A stretch of DNA of 64,000 bases, from positions 93,673-157,672 of the forward strand of contig JBOFJQ010000043.1 in the NCBI GenBank assembly GCA_051656905.1. Direction: 5' to 3'. Of the stretch, positions 61,866 through 64,000 are shown one piece after another (the stretch's first letter is position 1; every line of letters begins with the position of its first letter). Made by a program: the position numbers and the translations under genes. The notes under the pieces are model-generated. The model did not search any database and was not told the origin of the DNA. It worked only from the letters and a program-made list of their open reading frames with translations. The DNA comes from JAGNZR01 sp051656905. GTDB lineage: Bacteria > Fusobacteriota > Fusobacteriia > Fusobacteriales > Fusobacteriaceae.

Positions 61866-62059
61866 ACAAAAAATTAATTGTTTTTAATGTATTTTTTATA
61901 GAAATTTTTATTTTAAATTAAAAAAACTAACTGTTTGAACAGTTTTATTACACTACATCTAGTTATTAAAGGAAAAAAAGTGGTAAGATAGTAGATACTG
62001 AAGAGAAGAAGACAAAAAAGAATAAAGAGGTGTTGTTTATGAATTAAAATAATTAAAGG

Positions 62060-62176
62060 CATAAACTCTTAGGTTAAGGGAGAAAAATTAAATTTAACAT
62101 AATGCTGAGTAATGCATAGGACAAAGTGAAAAAATAGCTAAATTATATATTTAAATAAAAGATACGGCTATTTTTT
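62060..62176 (+). promoter_or_regulatory. Leader with attenuator before the symporter
   Basis: AAAAAATAGC (62129-62138) and GCTATTTTTT (62167-62176) form a terminator that ends 8 nt before the GGGGG ribosome site of the symporter. Upstream, 62060-62128 has paired-looking segments (ACTCTTAGGTTAAGGGAG; GCTGAGTAATGCATAGGAC). Placement suggests a regulated leader; I cannot assign an RNA family. 61866-62059 shows nothing clear. Confidence 0.45.
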
Positions 62177-62195
62177 ACTTATAAGGGGGAGCAAT

Positions 62196-63362
62196 ATGAA
62201 AAAGTTAAAAGATAATTTAATATTAAAACTAATTATAGGTGTGGCAGCAGGTCTTATAATAGGATTATATTCTACAGAACCTGTTATTGGTGTTATTCAA
62301 AGTATCAAATTTATTTTAGGGCAATTAATTTCATTTACAGTGCCATTAATAATTCTAGGATTTATAGCACCAGCTATTACAAAAATGAAGTCAAATGCAA
62401 GTAAAATGTTAGGAACAATGATAGGACTTGCATATATTTCATCTATCGGGGCAGCTTTTCTATCAATGATAGCAGGATTTATAATAATACCTAAAATGCA
62501 GATATCACCAAGCGTTGAAGGATTAAAAAAATTGCCTGAGCTTATTTTTAAAGTTCAAATTCCACCACCATTTACAGTTATGACAGCATTGGTTCTTGCT
62601 CTTATGTTAGGGCTTGCTGTTGTGTGGACAAAATCAGAAAACTTTGAAAAACTTTTAGATGAATTTAATGAAATTATGCTAAAAATAGTTTATAGAATTA
62701 TTATTCCGATATTGCCATATTTTATAGCAACAACATTTGCAGGACTTGCTTATGAAGGTGGAGTAACAAAGCAATTACCTGTTTTCATAAAAGTTATAGT
62801 AATAGTTTTAATTGGTCACTTTATTTGGTTAACAGTTCTTTATACAATTGGAGGAGTTATTTCTGGAAAAAATCCATTTAACTTATTGAAACACTATGGA
62901 CCAGCTTATCTTACAGCGGTAGGGACTATGTCATCTGCTGCTACACTTCCAGTAGCATTAAGTTGTGCAAAAAAAGCTGATGTTTTAGATGAAGATATTG
63001 CTAATTTTGCAGTTCCTTTAGGATCAACAGTACATTTATGTGGCTCTGTATTAACAGAAGTATTTTTCGTAATGACAGTATCACAGGTATTATATGGACA
63101 GCTTCCTACTCTAGGTTCAATGGTTTTATTCATATTCTTATTGGGAATTTTTGCAGTAGGTGCACCTGGAGTACCAGGGGGAACTGTAATGGCTTCTTTA
63201 GGAATTATAATATCAGTGTTAGGTTTTGATGAAAATGGAATAGCTCTAATGCTTACAATATTTGCTCTTCAAGATAGTTTTGGAACAGCGTGTAATGTCG
63301 TTGGGGATGGAGCATTAGCATTAATGCTTAACGGTATTTTTAAAAAAAATAGCAAAGTATAA
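62196..63362 (+). CDS. Dicarboxylate/amino acid:cation symporter (DAACS)
   Basis: 388 residues, GltPh-like fold: multiple helices, two re-entrant loops, the serine-rich loop (M-S-S-A-A-T-L-P-V-A) and G-A-P-G-V-P-G-G near HP2, with the N-M-D region replaced by D-S-F-G-T-A-C-N-V-V-G-D-G. Relatives import serine/threonine, glutamate or aspartate with Na+ or H+. About the length of SstT-type members. Preceded by a terminator that could attenuate it; ends at the terminator at 63374. Confidence 0.88.
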   Translation: MKKLKDNLILKLIIGVAAGLIIGLYSTEPVIGVIQSIKFILGQLISFTVPLIILGFIAPAITKMKSNASKMLGTMIGLAYISSIGAAFLSMIAGFIIIPKMQISPSVEGLKKLPELIFKVQIPPPFTVMTALVLALMLGLAVVWTKSENFEKLLDEFNEIMLKIVYRIIIPILPYFIATTFAGLAYEGGVTKQLPVFIKVIVIVLIGHFIWLTVLYTIGGVISGKNPFNLLKHYGPAYLTAVGTMSSAATLPVALSCAKKADVLDEDIANFAVPLGSTVHLCGSVLTEVFFVMTVSQVLYGQLPTLGSMVLFIFLLGIFAVGAPGVPGGTVMASLGIIISVLGFDENGIALMLTIFALQDSFGTACNVVGDGALALMLNGIFKKNSKV

Positions 63363-63373
63363 ATAAACTTATA

Positions 63374-63428
63374 AAAAAAGAAAACAGCTATGTTCCTAAA
63401 TAAGAGAGACATAGCTGTTTTCTTTTTT
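63374..63428. terminator. Bidirectional terminator
   Basis: AAAAAAGAAAACAGCTATGT / ACATAGCTGTTTTCTTTTTT, perfect 20-bp stem with a 15-nt loop, between the symporter and uxaC. Confidence 0.9.
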
Positions 63429-63440
63429 ATTGCTTTTAAA

Positions 63441-64000
63441 TTAAATTTCTATTCCAAAATAATCTTTTGCATTATTATAGCAAATATCTTGAACAATTTT
63501 TCCTAGTAAATCGTAGTCTTGAGGGAATTCTCCATTTTCTACCCAATTTCCAAGAAGATTACAAAGTATTCTTCTGAAATATTCGTGTCTTGTATAAGAA
63601 AGGAAGCTTCTTGAATCAGTTAACATTCCTACAAATTTAGCAAGTAATCCTAAATTTCCAAGTGCTTTCATTTGTTCAATCATTCCATCTTTTTGGTCAT
63701 TGAACCACCATCCAGAACCAAATTGAATTTTTCCAGCTATACCTCCACCTTGAAAGTTTCCAATCATAGTTCCTAAAACATAGTTATCTTTAGGATTTAA
63801 TGTATATAATATAGTTTTTGGAAGTTCATTAGTAGTATCTAAAGAATCTAAAAGTCTAGATAAATCTTCTGCCATATTCCAATCCCCAATAGAATCAAAT
63901 CCAACATCAGCACCTAATAATTCAAACATTCTTTTTGAATTATTTCTTAAAGCACCCATATGAAGTTGCATTACCCAATTTCTTTTTGAGTATTCTTTTC
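63441..64000 (-). CDS. uxaC: Glucuronate isomerase, C-terminal part
   Basis: About 186 codons present; the frame is open through the right edge (before M-Q-L-H-M-G-A-L-R-N-N it reads K-E-Y-S-K-R-N-W-V), so the gene starts outside the window. Diagnostic UxaC blocks: Q-L-H-x-G-A-L-R-N-N, G-A-D-x-G-F-D-S-I-G-D, Q-F-G-S-G-W-W-F-N-D-Q, G-M-L-T-D-S-R-S-F-L-S-Y-T-R-H-E-Y-F-R-R-I. It converts glucuronate to fructuronate (or galacturonate to tagaturonate) in the cytosol; metal-dependent amidohydrolase fold. Confidence 0.95.
   Translation of the reverse strand, partial: KEYSKRNWVMQLHMGALRNNSKRMFELLGADVGFDSIGDWNMAEDLSRLLDSLDTTNELPKTILYTLNPKDNYVLGTMIGNFQGGGIAGKIQFGSGWWFNDQKDGMIEQMKALGNLGLLAKFVGMLTDSRSFLSYTRHEYFRRILCNLLGNWVENGEFPQDYDLLGKIVQDICYNNAKDYFGIEI

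Noticed and set aside
62060..62128. Possible glycine-type riboswitch (ACTCTTAGG and GGACAAAG segments)
   Set aside because: Only scattered resemblance to the glycine aptamer; the expected paired elements and order are not met, so I list it only as an unassigned leader.
1..64000. CRISPR arrays, tRNA or rRNA genes
   Set aside because: Read for regularly spaced repeats and cloverleaf or rRNA signatures; none seen. A tRNAscan or CRISPR finder run would settle it.

Overview
The window is AT-rich chromosomal DNA that most likely comes from a member of the Fusobacteriota (Fusobacterium or Cetobacterium type). The evidence is: a GH4 6-phospho-alpha-glucosidase with a matching PTS EIICB, as known from Fusobacterium mortiferum; a Gram-negative envelope implied by an outer-membrane usher and a periplasmic binding protein; very low GC; many MORN-repeat (YwqK-like) proteins; and an anaerobe's peroxide defence (PerR, rubrerythrin). 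No rRNA, tRNA or CRISPR array was seen.

Layout. 1-2.3 kb: the end of a TPR protein and a lipoprotein. 2.3-7.2 kb: an alpha-glucoside module (malB-malH-aldo/keto reductase, divergent GntR regulator with a palindromic operator between two good promoters) bounded on both sides by the same terminator sequence. 7.2-9.6 kb: arylsulfotransferase plus rhodanese lipoprotein. 9.6-13.6 kb: a YHYH protein, three MORN proteins and a DMT exporter. 13.7-15.3 kb: rubrerythrin and a QueD-like protein, divergent from perR, with 7-1-7 boxes between them. 15.4-21.7 kb: a truncated AAA-ATPase-like protein, a P-type ATPase behind a yybP-ykoY (Mn2+) riboswitch, and a Na+-coupled amino-acid transporter behind an Ile/Leu-rich leader ORF and a terminator. 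21.7-26.1 kb: two XRE-type regulators sharing one operator type, two GNAT acetyltransferases, an effector-binding protein and a MORN lipoprotein.

26.2-38.2 kb is an accessory or defence region: a badly frameshifted radC, a YaaC-like plus unknown gene pair, a DUF262 / OLD-like ATPase / unknown three-gene operon, a Sau3AI-like GATC restriction-modification pair and several small genes and gene remnants. 38.3-46.4 kb holds an RHS/YD-repeat protein whose core domain is on a separate gene placed in front of the shell gene, beside two divergent paralogous proteins of a family I cannot name. This locus is my best candidate for an undescribed system.

46.5-51.4 kb: a zinc-ribbon protein, a PRD/EII-type activator and a divergent PTS EIIABC. 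51.9-58.9 kb: a MarR-like regulator and a six-gene alpha-type (CS1-like) chaperone-usher fimbrial operon, followed by phage-gene remnants. 59.7-64 kb: an M20 amidohydrolase, an amino-acid binding protein, a dicarboxylate/amino-acid symporter and the C-terminal part of uxaC. Two ~130-bp related intergenic elements (51.3 and 61.7 kb), each ending in a strong terminator, look like sibling small RNAs.
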